A stretch of DNA of 64,000 nt, taken from contig CP012157.1 of assembly GCA_001602455.1 (NCBI GenBank), positions 2,227,733-2,291,732 of the forward strand. Direction: 5' to 3'. The translations under genes and the position numbers were made by a program. The notes beneath the pieces are model-generated. The model did no database searches, had not been told where the DNA came from, and was given only the letters and a program-made list of their open reading frames with translations. Positions 1 through 7,879 of this stretch are shown in pieces. The stretch's first letter is position 1. Each line of letters opens with the position of its first letter. The DNA comes from Betaproteobacteria bacterium UKL13-2 (GTDB lineage Bacteria; Pseudomonadota; Gammaproteobacteria; Burkholderiales; Usitatibacteraceae).

Positions 1-51
1 CGTACCGAGATCGACCACGTCGTCGCGTTCAGCTCGGTACGCAAAACTTAA
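1..51 (+). CDS. possible C-terminal tail of a truncated gene
   Basis: The first frame is open from base 1 and ends at TAA (49-51), giving a 16-residue tail ending SSVRKT. The sequence then passes straight into a repeat element at 54. The tail is too short to assign to a family, and it may be chance open frame rather than a gene end. Confidence 0.2.
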   Translation, partial: RTEIDHVVAFSSVRKT

Positions 52-53
52 AA

Positions 54-187
54 GGGAACTTCTAAAAACCTACTGCGCGGGCGAATCTGTCAGCTCCGGT
101 GCTCGCCGTACACTGGGTACGTGTCCCGTGTTTGCCAAACCCGTCACTGCCAACTTCACCCGCTCGCGACGGTTTTTAGAAGCTCCC
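54..187 (+). repeat. MITE-like repeat unit A
   Basis: A 134-bp unit bounded by 17-bp terminal inverted repeats, GGGAACTTCTAAAAACC (54-70) and GGTTTTTAGAAGCTCCC (171-187), with one mismatch between them. The interior is GC-rich and contains small palindromes such as CGTACACTGGGTACG. The unit recurs inverted at 268-402 and singly at 42033-42177, with a truncated copy at 47585-47640. No protein is encoded. The size and TIRs suggest a non-autonomous mobile element; no transposase is seen in the window. Confidence 0.75.
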
Positions 188-267
188 AAAAAAAAGAACC
201 CCTTATCTGGCGGGCGTTTTCAGGGCTTTTCGTCTGTAAAAGCCCGTCAATAGGCGTTCTACGTTTT

Positions 268-402
268 GGGAAACTTCTCGAAACCGTCGCGAGCGGGCGA
301 AGTTCGTGCCGACGGGTTTGGCAAACACGGGACACGTACCCAGTGTACGGCGAGCACCGCTGGCGCGAAATTCGCCCACGCAGCAAGTTTATAGAAGTGC
401 CC
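268..402 (-). repeat. MITE-like repeat unit B (inverted partner of A)
   Basis: This 135-bp unit is the reverse complement of unit A over nearly its full length. Its ends read GGGAAACTTCTCGAAACC (268-285) and TTATAGAAGTGCCC (to 402). Units A and B together form an imperfect inverted repeat of about 135 bp per arm around an 80-bp spacer (188-267). The spacer contains GGCGGGCGTTTTCAG, a motif that also accompanies the copies near 42.0 kb and 47.5 kb. The pair could fold into a very long hairpin if transcribed. Confidence 0.75.
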
Positions 403-419
403 TATGATCGTAGCGGGCA

Positions 420-1199
420 CTATGCCCTCCACCCAGCGTCGAATTTGGCCCAATGTTCGGCTGCTGAATTGGCGGCGAGAAACGTTCGTACCACTTGCAA
501 CTCGGCGGCGTAGCTCGCCTCATTCAGCGACCCACGCATCAGTTGAAAGCGCAAGAACACCAAATAGGTGTTCATCACATCTGTTTCGCAGTAGTCGCGA
601 ATGGCTGCAATTTCGCCGCGCAGATAAGCACTCCAGACCTGACTTCCATCCATGCCGAGCTTGCCTGGGAATCCGCAGAGTTGCGCGAGCGCATCGAGTG
701 GCGCACTGGCGCGGGGCTGGTACATGGCGAGCAGGTCCATCAAGTCCAGATGTCGCATGTGATATCGGCTGATGTAGTTGTTCCACTTGAAGTCGCGGTC
801 GTCCTCGCCCATATCCCAATAACGCGGCGCAACCACACCGTGAACAAGTGAACGGTAATGCAAAACCGGAAGGTCAAAGCCGCCGCCATTCCACGAAACG
901 ATTTGCGGCGTGTATTTTTCGATACCTTTGAAAAATTGCTGGATGAGATGCTTCTCATCGTCGTCCGGCTGACCAATCGTCCACGCGCGTAAACCATCAT
1001 CGGTACGAAGCACGCACGAGATCGCACACACTTTTTGGACATGCAGAGGCAGAAAGTCCGAGCCCGTTTGTTGACGGCGACGTTGAAAGGCAAACTCTGC
1101 AACGGCCTCAGCGCTGAGATCAGCGCCCAGTGCGTGGAGGAGGCGCAACCCTTCCACGTCGGGAATGGTTTCGATATCAAAAACAAGAATTGGTGTCAT
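420..1199 (-). CDS. PolB-like 3'-5' exonuclease (DEDDy fold)
   Basis: 259-aa protein of the predicted 3'-5' exonuclease PolB-like family. The DEDDy signature is visible: D8 and E10 in FDIET (Exo I), N104 and D109 in SWNGGGFD (Exo II), and Y203/D207 in YCETD (Exo III, tyrosine subtype). The protein is a stand-alone nuclease domain with no polymerase domain, so a role in DNA repair or RNA/DNA trimming is inferred. Start is ATG. It lies 91 bp downstream of cysM on the same strand, a pairing seen in other betaproteobacteria. Its 3' end comes within 18 bp of the repeat pair. Confidence 0.88.
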   Translation of the reverse strand: MTPILVFDIETIPDVEGLRLLHALGADLSAEAVAEFAFQRRRQQTGSDFLPLHVQKVCAISCVLRTDDGLRAWTIGQPDDDEKHLIQQFFKGIEKYTPQIVSWNGGGFDLPVLHYRSLVHGVVAPRYWDMGEDDRDFKWNNYISRYHMRHLDLMDLLAMYQPRASAPLDALAQLCGFPGKLGMDGSQVWSAYLRGEIAAIRDYCETDVMNTYLVFLRFQLMRGSLNEASYAAELQVVRTFLAANSAAEHWAKFDAGWRA

Positions 1200-1290
1200 G
1201 GTCTACGCGGGGTGGATAGTCATCGCATTCTCGCATCTCCGACGCAGTTTTCCCTAAAGACGGCCGCGCCTCTTGAGCTTGCGCGACGAG

Positions 1291-2190
1291 TTAAGCGGGA
1301 AAAACACCGGTGGACAGATAACGATCACCACGATCACACACGATGTGTACGATCACCGCATCGCGCACATTTTGCGCCACGCGCAGCGCCGCAGCAAGCC
1401 CACCGCCGGAAGAGATACCCGCAAAGATGCCCTCTTCGGCCGCGAGGCGACGTGTCATGTCTTCAGCCTCGATCTGCGTCACTTCAAGCACCCGGTCAAC
1501 GCGTGACGCGTCAAAGATTTTGGGTAGGTAGTCTGCACTCCATTTTCGAATGCCGGGCACATTGGCTCCATCCGCCGGTTGAACACCGATGATTTGAATC
1601 GCGGGATTTTTCTCTTTCAAATAGCGTGACACACCCATGATGGTTCCCGTCGTCCCCATCGTGGCGACGAAGTGTGTCACTTTGCCGTTGGTCTGTTGCC
1701 AAATCTCCGGCCCGGTGCCTTCGTAGTGTGCCAATGGGTTATCGGGATTGGCAAACTGGTTCAAGATCATGCCGCCGCGTTCGCGCTGTATTGCGTCAGC
1801 GTGATCACGCGCATACTCCATGCCGCCCGACTCTTTCGGCGTCAACACCAGTTCGGCACCGAACGCACGCATGGTTTGGCGACGTTCAACGGAAAGGTTA
1901 TCCGGCATGACCAACACCATCTTGTAGCCTTTGATCGCGGCCGCCATCGCAAGCGCAATGCCGGTGTTGCCCGAGGTCGCCTCAATCAACGTATCGCCCG
2001 GTTTGATCTCCCCGCGTGCTTCCGCACGGCTGATCATCGATATTGCGGGACGATCTTTTACCGAGCCCGCAGGATTGTTTCCCTCAAGTTTGGCCAGTAG
2101 CGTGTTGCTGGCATGGACACCGGATCGCGCTGGAATACGCTGTAGCTGCGCCAGCGGAGTGTTTCCAACTGTCTGTTCAATTGAATTCAT
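1291..2190 (-). CDS. cysM: cysteine synthase B (O-acetylserine sulfhydrylase)
   Basis: 299-aa PLP enzyme that makes L-cysteine from O-acetylserine and sulfide; CysM-type enzymes can also use thiosulfate. The PLP lysine is K45 in GSVKDRP and the substrate/phosphate loop is SGNTG (73-77), followed by a glycine-rich GTTGTIMG cofactor loop. The length and the internal PDNLSVER segment favour CysM over CysK. The ATG overlaps the stop of cysB by 4 bases (ATGA, 2187-2190), so the two are translationally coupled and the sulfur regulator is co-transcribed with its enzyme. Confidence 0.93.
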   Translation of the reverse strand: MNSIEQTVGNTPLAQLQRIPARSGVHASNTLLAKLEGNNPAGSVKDRPAISMISRAEARGEIKPGDTLIEATSGNTGIALAMAAAIKGYKMVLVMPDNLSVERRQTMRAFGAELVLTPKESGGMEYARDHADAIQRERGGMILNQFANPDNPLAHYEGTGPEIWQQTNGKVTHFVATMGTTGTIMGVSRYLKEKNPAIQIIGVQPADGANVPGIRKWSADYLPKIFDASRVDRVLEVTQIEAEDMTRRLAAEEGIFAGISSGGGLAAALRVAQNVRDAVIVHIVCDRGDRYLSTGVFPA

Positions 2191-3080
2191 TTGGCCCTCA
2201 AGTGTGTAGCGAGGCTGTCAATAAAATCGCGGACAAATCCGCGCAAGTAGGCATTCTTCCGGTAGGCAAGTTTAGTCACCCGCTCGGGGAATAGTTTGGC
2301 GCCATCCAGCACCACTAAATCGTGGTCGCGCGCGTCGACCGCCATTCCCGCGATGATGCCAACACCCAGACCTTCACGCACATAGGTCTTAATGACGTCG
2401 GTATCAATCGCCGTCAGTACAACATCAATGTCCAGCCCCGCGTTTGCGAAGGTTTCATCCAGCGCAGACCTGCCGGAGAACGCCGCGTCGTAGGTCACGA
2501 TCGGATAGTGCGCGATCTTCGCCAGCATGAGGCGTTTTTCAGCACTTAATGGATGCGACTTCGGCACGATCACACAATGATGCCAGCGATACAGCGGCTC
2601 GGTGACGAGCTCCGTGTAGCTGTCGAGTGTCTCGGTGGCAATGGCCAAGTCAGCCTCACCCGCAATCACCATTTGCGCCAATTCCCGAGGAGCGCCTTGT
2701 CGCAAACTGAGTCTCACATCCGGATACTTTTTGAGGAACGCTTTCACCACTTTGGGTAGCGCGTAGCGCGCTTGCATATGAGTTGCCGCGATGATCAGTT
2801 CACCGCGATCAGCGTCGGCAAACTCACGTCCGACGCGCTTGAGGCTATCGACTTCACCGAGCAGCCGCTCACATATTTTTACCACTGCCTCCCCCGCTGG
2901 GGTTAACGCAGTCAGGCGTTTTCCTTGCCGGACAAATACATCGACACCAAGCTCGTCTTCAAATTCACGCACTTGGCGCGAGACCCCTGGTTGCGACGTG
3001 TGCAAGGCCAGCGCTGCCTGGGTGAGATTGAGGTCCTGCCGGGCGATTTCGCGCACATAACGGATTTGCTGAAGATTCAT
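2187..3080 (-). CDS. cysB: CysB-type LysR regulator of sulfur assimilation
   Basis: 297-aa LysR-type regulator. The winged helix-turn-helix covers about residues 1-60 (NLTQAALALHTSQPGVSRQV), followed by a periplasmic-binding-fold effector domain. The match is strongest to CysB/Cbl: the MNLQQIRYVREIARQ start and IIAATHMQARYALP around the effector pocket. CysB activates cysteine and sulfonate genes under sulfur limitation, using N-acetylserine as inducer. It is coupled to cysM downstream and divergent from ssuA, so the 200-bp gap probably holds its operator. Cbl is an alternative name; the cysM linkage favours CysB. Confidence 0.88.
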   Translation of the reverse strand: MNLQQIRYVREIARQDLNLTQAALALHTSQPGVSRQVREFEDELGVDVFVRQGKRLTALTPAGEAVVKICERLLGEVDSLKRVGREFADADRGELIIAATHMQARYALPKVVKAFLKKYPDVRLSLRQGAPRELAQMVIAGEADLAIATETLDSYTELVTEPLYRWHHCVIVPKSHPLSAEKRLMLAKIAHYPIVTYDAAFSGRSALDETFANAGLDIDVVLTAIDTDVIKTYVREGLGVGIIAGMAVDARDHDLVVLDGAKLFPERVTKLAYRKNAYLRGFVRDFIDSLATHLRAK

Positions 3081-3281
3081 AAGGGGGATTTTGTCTTGTT
3101 AGGCGACACAACCAATGCGGAAACGCTGGAAAACTGGAAAACGGTAAATCGCGAACGGGTGTGAAAAGAGTCGCGACGCCATCTATATATGATTAAAGCA
3201 TTTATAACATCAATTAAGTTGTTTGAATTATATACCGAGCTGACTAAGATGTGAGCCTGTTAATCAAACGCTTGAACTCAA
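3081..3281. promoter_or_regulatory. divergent cysB / ssuA control region
   Basis: A 201-bp gap between the divergent cysB and ssuA starts. The part from about 3181 to 3240 is strikingly AT-rich (for example ATTATATACC near 3229) compared with the surroundings, as expected for promoters and LysR binding sites. I cannot place -35/-10 boxes with confidence. Regulation by CysB is inferred from the arrangement. Confidence 0.5.
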
Positions 3282-4304
3282 ATGAACATCAAAACCAGCA
3301 AACAGCAACCGATTCTTCTAAGTGCCGCTTTCAGTTTGATCGCGGCGTTGGTCGGGCTCTCCCCCGCCCTTTCATCAGCAGAGACCGGCCCCGCCGAAGT
3401 TCGACTCGACTTTGCGTTCTACTCGCCGCCCAGTTTGGTCATCCGCAAGTTTGGCTGGGCGGAGCAGGAGTTCGCCAAATCGAGCACCAGGGTACGTTGG
3501 GTACAGTCAGCGGGTAGCAACCGTGCGTTGGAATACCTTGCCGCAGACGCGGTCGATTTTGGCTCGACCGCCGGGCTGGCGGCGGTGTTGTCGCGGGCGA
3601 ATGGCAACCCGATCAAGACCGTGTTTGTGTTTTCACGCCCTGAATGGACCGCGCTTGCCGTGGCAAAGGATTCGCCGATCAAAACGCTAGCTGACCTGAA
3701 AGGTAAAAAGATCGCTGCGACCAAAGGCACCGACCCGTTCCTTTTCACCCTGCGTGCGCTGCAGACGGTCGGGTTGTCGAAAAACGATGTAGAGCTGGTA
3801 CACCTGCAGCATGCCGACGGACGCACTGCCCTCGAACAAAAACGTGTGGATGCGTGGGCAGGACTCGACCCACTGCTCGCGGCGAGTGAACTGGAGGCCG
3901 GGACACGCATCATCTACCGCAACGTCAGCTTCAACACTTACGGCTTCTTGAACACCACGGAGAAGTTTGCCAGGCAGTATCCGGAGGCGGTTGAACGCAC
4001 GGTGCGCCTGTATGAACGCGCTCGTTACTGGATACAAAAGAACCCTGAGGAAGCCGCAAAATTGTTGGCCGACGAAGCCAAGATCAGCATCGACGTCGCC
4101 AAGCGCCAGCTCGCACGCACCGGTTTCGATGAATCGATTCCCGGCCAGTCGCATCGCGCGGCGTTGAAGGCGGCGGCACCAATTCTGATCGCCGAGGGGC
4201 TGGTAAAGCCAGGCACCGATGTCGCGAAGGTGGTTGACGAATTGGTCACAGAAGCACCCGCAACCAAAGTCGCGCTGCGCTTCCCGCATGGCACGACGCG
4301 CTGA
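3282..4304 (+). CDS. ssuA: aliphatic sulfonate ABC transporter, substrate-binding protein
   Basis: 340-aa periplasmic binding protein of the SsuA/TauA/NrtA type. The N-terminus has basic residues, a hydrophobic core (about 12-30) and an ALSSAET cleavage region, which together form a Sec signal peptide. The mature part has the two-lobed fold with family segments LDFAFYSPPSLVIRKFGW, ADAVDFGSTAGLAAV and LADLKGKKIAATKGT. It would deliver organosulfonates to the SsuBC permease. First gene of an ssuA-ssuC-ssuB run, divergent from cysB. Substrate could also be taurine or another sulfonate; no ssuD/tauD oxygenase is present here. Confidence 0.85.
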   Translation: MNIKTSKQQPILLSAAFSLIAALVGLSPALSSAETGPAEVRLDFAFYSPPSLVIRKFGWAEQEFAKSSTRVRWVQSAGSNRALEYLAADAVDFGSTAGLAAVLSRANGNPIKTVFVFSRPEWTALAVAKDSPIKTLADLKGKKIAATKGTDPFLFTLRALQTVGLSKNDVELVHLQHADGRTALEQKRVDAWAGLDPLLAASELEAGTRIIYRNVSFNTYGFLNTTEKFARQYPEAVERTVRLYERARYWIQKNPEEAAKLLADEAKISIDVAKRQLARTGFDESIPGQSHRAALKAAAPILIAEGLVKPGTDVAKVVDELVTEAPATKVALRFPHGTTR

Positions 4305-4333
4305 TCGTCCGATTATTGTATGACCACTCACGT

Positions 4334-5230
4334 ATGACGACTCCCGCCATCAGACCCCGACCGCTTGCGTTCTTTCGTTCGCCCCTCTTTCGGTCGCTCC
4401 GCTTTCGACCGACCATCCGACGCCAACCACGCAACTGGCGTCTGGCATTTCCGTTGGGGCTGGTGCTGCCGATTATCGCTTTACTGATCTGGGAAGCCGC
4501 CAGTGCGCTAGGCTGGATCACAGCGCACTTACTGCCGCCACCTTCGGCACTGTTGCGAACGTTGATCTCACTTGCCCAAGACGGCAGCTTGGCCGCGCAC
4601 ATTGGGGTGAGCTCAGCACGCGTGCTGACAGGTTTTGTCATTGGTGTTTCGTGCGGGCTGGCGCTCGGCGCATTGGTAGCGCTTAACCGCCGCGTGAATG
4701 GCTTGATCGATCCTTCGCTACAAGCGCTTCGTGCCGTGCCATCGCTCGCTTGGGTGCCGCTGTTGCTGCTCTGGCTCGGCATAGATACAGCCCCAAAACT
4801 GACGCTGATTGCCATTGGCACATTTTTCCCGATGTATCTCTCCACGGCGGCAAGCCTACGCGACGTTGACCGTAAACTCATTGAAGTCGGACGCCAACTT
4901 GGTTTTAGTCAACGCCAATTGCTGACCAAAATCTACCTGCCCGCCGCCCTACCCGGACTCTTCACCGGCCTGCGGACGTCGCTGGGTTTGGGCTGGATGT
5001 TTTTGGTTGCAGCCGAGCTCATCGCGGCCACCTCGGGCCTTGGCTACCTACTCACCGATGGCCGCGAAACCGGTCGCACGGATTTGGTATTGGTGGCGAT
5101 TATCACGCTGGCGCTGCTGGGTAAATCAAGTGACGCTGTGCTGGTGTACATAGAACGGCTTAGTTTGCGTTGGCGCGACGTAGCCGATCCACACTTGCGC
5201 GACGATTGCGAAGACGTAAAACATGCGTAG
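4334..5230 (+). CDS. ssuC: sulfonate ABC transporter permease
   Basis: 298-aa inner-membrane permease of the BPD (binding-protein-dependent) type with about six hydrophobic segments. The EAA cytoplasmic loop that contacts the ATPase is visible as GRQLGFSQRQLLTKIYLPAA. I place the start at ATG 4334, 29 bases after ssuA; an upstream TTG at 4316 is less likely. The basic, Arg/Pro-rich N-terminal 35 residues precede the first membrane span. It overlaps ssuB by 8 bases, as usual for subunits of one transporter. Confidence 0.87.
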   Translation: MTTPAIRPRPLAFFRSPLFRSLRFRPTIRRQPRNWRLAFPLGLVLPIIALLIWEAASALGWITAHLLPPPSALLRTLISLAQDGSLAAHIGVSSARVLTGFVIGVSCGLALGALVALNRRVNGLIDPSLQALRAVPSLAWVPLLLLWLGIDTAPKLTLIAIGTFFPMYLSTAASLRDVDRKLIEVGRQLGFSQRQLLTKIYLPAALPGLFTGLRTSLGLGWMFLVAAELIAATSGLGYLLTDGRETGRTDLVLVAIITLALLGKSSDAVLVYIERLSLRWRDVADPHLRDDCEDVKHA

Positions 5231-6110
5231 TCCGGTCGAACGTCAATCGGAGGACGAGAACATGCATGCATCGATTCACCTGCCAACTGATGCCAGCACA
5301 AATCAGCACAATACCGCCCCACCCCGCCTGCGGGTCGCCATCCAACAAAAGCGTTACGGTACTAAGGCGGTATTGGGCAACATTGAGTTCAACGTCCATG
5401 CGGGCGAAATCATCGCCGTGTTGGGGGCGTCTGGCTGCGGCAAAAGCACACTGCTACGCGCCATCGCCGGGTTGGATCAAAACTGGCAGGGCAACATCGA
5501 AATTCACGCCGCGAACAACAACCGCGCAGCGATTGTCGGCGTCGTTTATCAAGAGCCGCGCTTAATGCCGTGGTTAACGGTTGAAGAAAACATCGCGCTC
5601 GCCTTGGTCGGTGACCCCACAAAGACGAACAAAAACACGGCGGGAACAATTCGCGCAACAAATAAAGAATCAAACCCTAATATCCACGGGCTTCTTCAGG
5701 CGGTTTACCTTGAAAATGCCCGCCATTGCTTGCCAAAGCAACTTTCCGGCGGCATGGCGCAGCGGGTTGCGATCGCGCGCGCATTGGTCCGGGCACCCGA
5801 TGTTTTATTGCTGGACGAGCCCTTCTCAGCGCTCGATATCCTCACGCGGCGACGCTTGATCAGTCTCACACGCGAAGTCACCGCGCGTTTTCAAACCGCC
5901 ACCGTACTGGTGACCCACGACCCCGACGAAGCGGTTCGGCTGGCGGATCGGGTTGTTGTGCTGGCACATTCTTCGACGGCGCACCCCGACGCAGCGGGAG
6001 CAACCATTTGTGCGGACATCCGACCGTCGTCAGATCCGGCGGACAAGTTTCGTGAAGTTGAAGGTATCATTGCCACCCTTCATCACCACAAGCAGGCGGC
6101 ACATCGCTAG
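5223..6110 (+). CDS. ssuB: sulfonate ABC transporter ATP-binding protein
   Basis: 295-aa ATPase that powers the SsuABC importer. Walker A is GASGCGKST (68-76), the Q-loop is VVYQEPRLMPW, the ABC signature is LSGGMAQR, and Walker B is VLLLDEPFSALD followed by an H-loop VTHDPDEA. The PRLMPW and DEPFSALD wording is characteristic of the nitrate/sulfonate/taurine subfamily. The start ATG (5223) lies inside the end of ssuC; a second ATG at 5262 would remove 13 residues. A 20-residue Asn/Thr-rich insertion before the signature motif (near TKTNKNTAGTIRATNKES) is unusual. Confidence 0.87.
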   Translation: MRSPVERQSEDENMHASIHLPTDASTNQHNTAPPRLRVAIQQKRYGTKAVLGNIEFNVHAGEIIAVLGASGCGKSTLLRAIAGLDQNWQGNIEIHAANNNRAAIVGVVYQEPRLMPWLTVEENIALALVGDPTKTNKNTAGTIRATNKESNPNIHGLLQAVYLENARHCLPKQLSGGMAQRVAIARALVRAPDVLLLDEPFSALDILTRRRLISLTREVTARFQTATVLVTHDPDEAVRLADRVVVLAHSSTAHPDAAGATICADIRPSSDPADKFREVEGIIATLHHHKQAAHR

Positions 6111-6122
6111 CCTCAAACGCTC

Positions 6123-6659
6123 ATGTCATCCTCTTTTCCCGACGTCAAGACAATTGCCGAACAACTCTCAGCGGCGCAGGCCCCGTTAAAAGCGCGTTAT
6201 CGCGAAGACTCAAGTGCGGCGCAACTTGTGCTCACGGCGACCGGCAAAGTCGCGCAAGAAAAAATTGCGTGCGACGTTGAAACACATCTTGGCACGATGC
6301 GTTCGGGCCTCCACCCAGCCACCGGTGGCGATGGTACGTTGGCGTGTTCCGGCGATATGTTGCTTCAGGCGTTGATTGGTTGTGCCGGCGTCACGCTGGC
6401 GGCGGTTGCCACCGCAATCGGCGTGGTGATTCGTGATTCGAAAATTGATGCCGAGGGCGATCTCGACTTTCGCGGCACACTCGGCGTGGATAAAACGGCC
6501 CCGGTCGGCTTCACGGCAATCCGCATGACCTTTGTGCTCGACGCCGACGCCAACGACGCACAACTCGAAACACTGAAAAAATTGACCGACCGTTATTGTG
6601 TGGTTTACCAAACGCTCGCCAAAGGCGTACCCATCGAAACGCATTTTGTGCGGATGTGA
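6123..6659 (+). CDS. OsmC/Ohr-family protein
   Basis: 178-aa OsmC-like protein. The two redox cysteines expected in this family are visible, one in LLQALIGCAG on the central helix and one in LTDRYCVV near the C-terminus. OsmC/Ohr proteins reduce organic hydroperoxides using these cysteines. It starts 12 bases after ssuB and is probably co-transcribed with the transporter. OsmC-like proteins are sometimes found in organosulfur operons, so a role in thiol or sulfur-species handling is plausible but inferred. Confidence 0.8.
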   Translation: MSSSFPDVKTIAEQLSAAQAPLKARYREDSSAAQLVLTATGKVAQEKIACDVETHLGTMRSGLHPATGGDGTLACSGDMLLQALIGCAGVTLAAVATAIGVVIRDSKIDAEGDLDFRGTLGVDKTAPVGFTAIRMTFVLDADANDAQLETLKKLTDRYCVVYQTLAKGVPIETHFVRM

Positions 6660-6834
6660 GTCCGGCTTCTTCGTCGCATACACGGCCAGGTTGCGTTTGT
6701 GCTCGCGGCAGTTGACCTAATGGTTAGGTGGCTGCGGCGGTGCATTCAATCAGGTATGCAAGGTCGGCTTTTCCGTTCTGGGAACCGCCGCACCTGACCC
6801 AAAGCGGCTATTCAGATTTCCCGAAAGCCGACAT

Positions 6835-7362
6835 TCATCTGCTGGCAGCGATCTGTTCCCTAGCCTGCTTGGCTTGAACAAGGCAGGCCGCCTTTATTGA
6901 TGCGAATCGCTGCGACCGTATAGGCGCAAGAGTCCTTTCAAGCTGAGTTACGGCAAGTAGATTTTTTTCAGGGGGATCTTCGATCGATAGGAAAGGAAGA
7001 CAAGAATCTGAAGGCGTAAATACACCCGACTCCAGCAGCGGAAGCACTCGAAACGGCGCTCGCACCAGCGCTTCCGCGACCGCGCTGTTTAGGAGAGTTG
7101 TTAGTGATGCATCTGAATGCGGCCGAAGCCGAGCAGCAATTTTTAGCCAGTCCGTCGACCCAGAGGCAATCTGCCTAGATACCCAAGACTCAAGGCTTTC
7201 GGTCTCAAACATTTTTGCCAGAACAGCAACCGGACCGATGCTATCAATCTCGGCGTTGAACTCCGCTGCAGTTGGTCGAGCCGGTGCTCCACTTGCGGAA
7301 ATCGCGGCGACCATCGCCAGTCCCGCAACAAGATTCGTAGTGAAACGCACGATCACTCCCAC
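6835..7362 (-). CDS. hypothetical secreted protein
   Basis: 175 aa, GTG start (7360-7362). The N-terminal 25 residues (two basic residues, a hydrophobic stretch and an ASGAPA cleavage-like site) look like a Sec signal peptide. The rest is mainly helical, with two cysteines (SDSCLPF and KAACLVQ) that could form a disulfide. No family is recognised. It follows the zinc-ribbon membrane protein at 7390-7713 by 27 bases on the same strand, so the two may form a small operon. Confidence 0.55.
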   Translation of the reverse strand: MGVIVRFTTNLVAGLAMVAAISASGAPARPTAAEFNAEIDSIGPVAVLAKMFETESLESWVSRQIASGSTDWLKIAARLRPHSDASLTTLLNSAVAEALVRAPFRVLPLLESGVFTPSDSCLPFLSIEDPPEKNLLAVTQLERTLAPIRSQRFASIKAACLVQAKQAREQIAASR

Positions 7363-7389
7363 TGTCCGCTTTTGGCCGATTTGAACACG

Positions 7390-7713
7390 TCAGACAACCC
7401 ACCCGAATCCGCGGCAGGTAACCTCTTGATGCGTCGATCTCCTGCCGCATGCTCTGCAGTGAAATTCTGAATACTTGAAGAAGATGGGGTTCAGCAAAAG
7501 AACTGTCACGACAGCGCTGAGTCCGCCCGCCACGAGCCTGTCTCCGCCAAATTGCACCACTATCGCCGCACAAACTAGCCAAACAACGAGGTACGGGACA
7601 TAAAGGATCAAGTCTTCAAGGACTGCCCCCGGTTGCTGTGGCTTGTCCCGAAATACGCGCGCCTCGCAGCTAGGGCAATAGTGCTTAGAGAATGATTTCC
7701 GGACTAGATTCAT
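7390..7713 (-). CDS. small zinc-ribbon membrane protein, unknown function
   Basis: 107 aa with a CxxC pair near the N-terminus (YCPSCEAR, about residues 12-19) and a second CxxC pair near the C-terminus (FHCRACGRRS, about 84-93). These flank two hydrophobic segments (about 35-53 and 60-78). The four cysteines could bind one zinc once both ends meet on the cytoplasmic face of a hairpin membrane anchor. No named family is recognised. ATG start. First gene of a probable two-gene operon. Confidence 0.6.
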   Translation of the reverse strand: MNLVRKSFSKHYCPSCEARVFRDKPQQPGAVLEDLILYVPYLVVWLVCAAIVVQFGGDRLVAGGLSAVVTVLLLNPIFFKYSEFHCRACGRRSTHQEVTCRGFGWVV

Positions 7714-7830
7714 AACTTTGAACGTTTATTGGGAGGCGATCGGGAACAGCCGGTTTTGGCCGATTGCGCCCAACGCACTTCGATCCATCGAGTCTGCCTA
7801 TCTTTCTCGCAAAAGTACACTCAGCGCAAT

Positions 7831-7864
7831 AAAAAAGCCCCGCAAACGTTTGCGGGGCTTTTTT
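7831..7864 (-). terminator. intrinsic terminator downstream of comEA
   Basis: A perfect stem, AGCCCCGCAAACG/CGTTTGCGGGGCT, flanked by A and T runs on both sides. It lies 15 bases beyond the comEA stop. The symmetric flanks make it potentially bidirectional, and it would also insulate comEA from the small operon at 6835-7713. Confidence 0.9.
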
Positions 7865-7879
7865 CTCTACGTGAGCGCC

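Noticed and set aside
121-513. 130-codon open frame on the plus strand across the repeat pair
   Set aside because: It lies in the inverted repeat and runs antisense into the exonuclease gene; it has no family and arises from the repeat's base composition.
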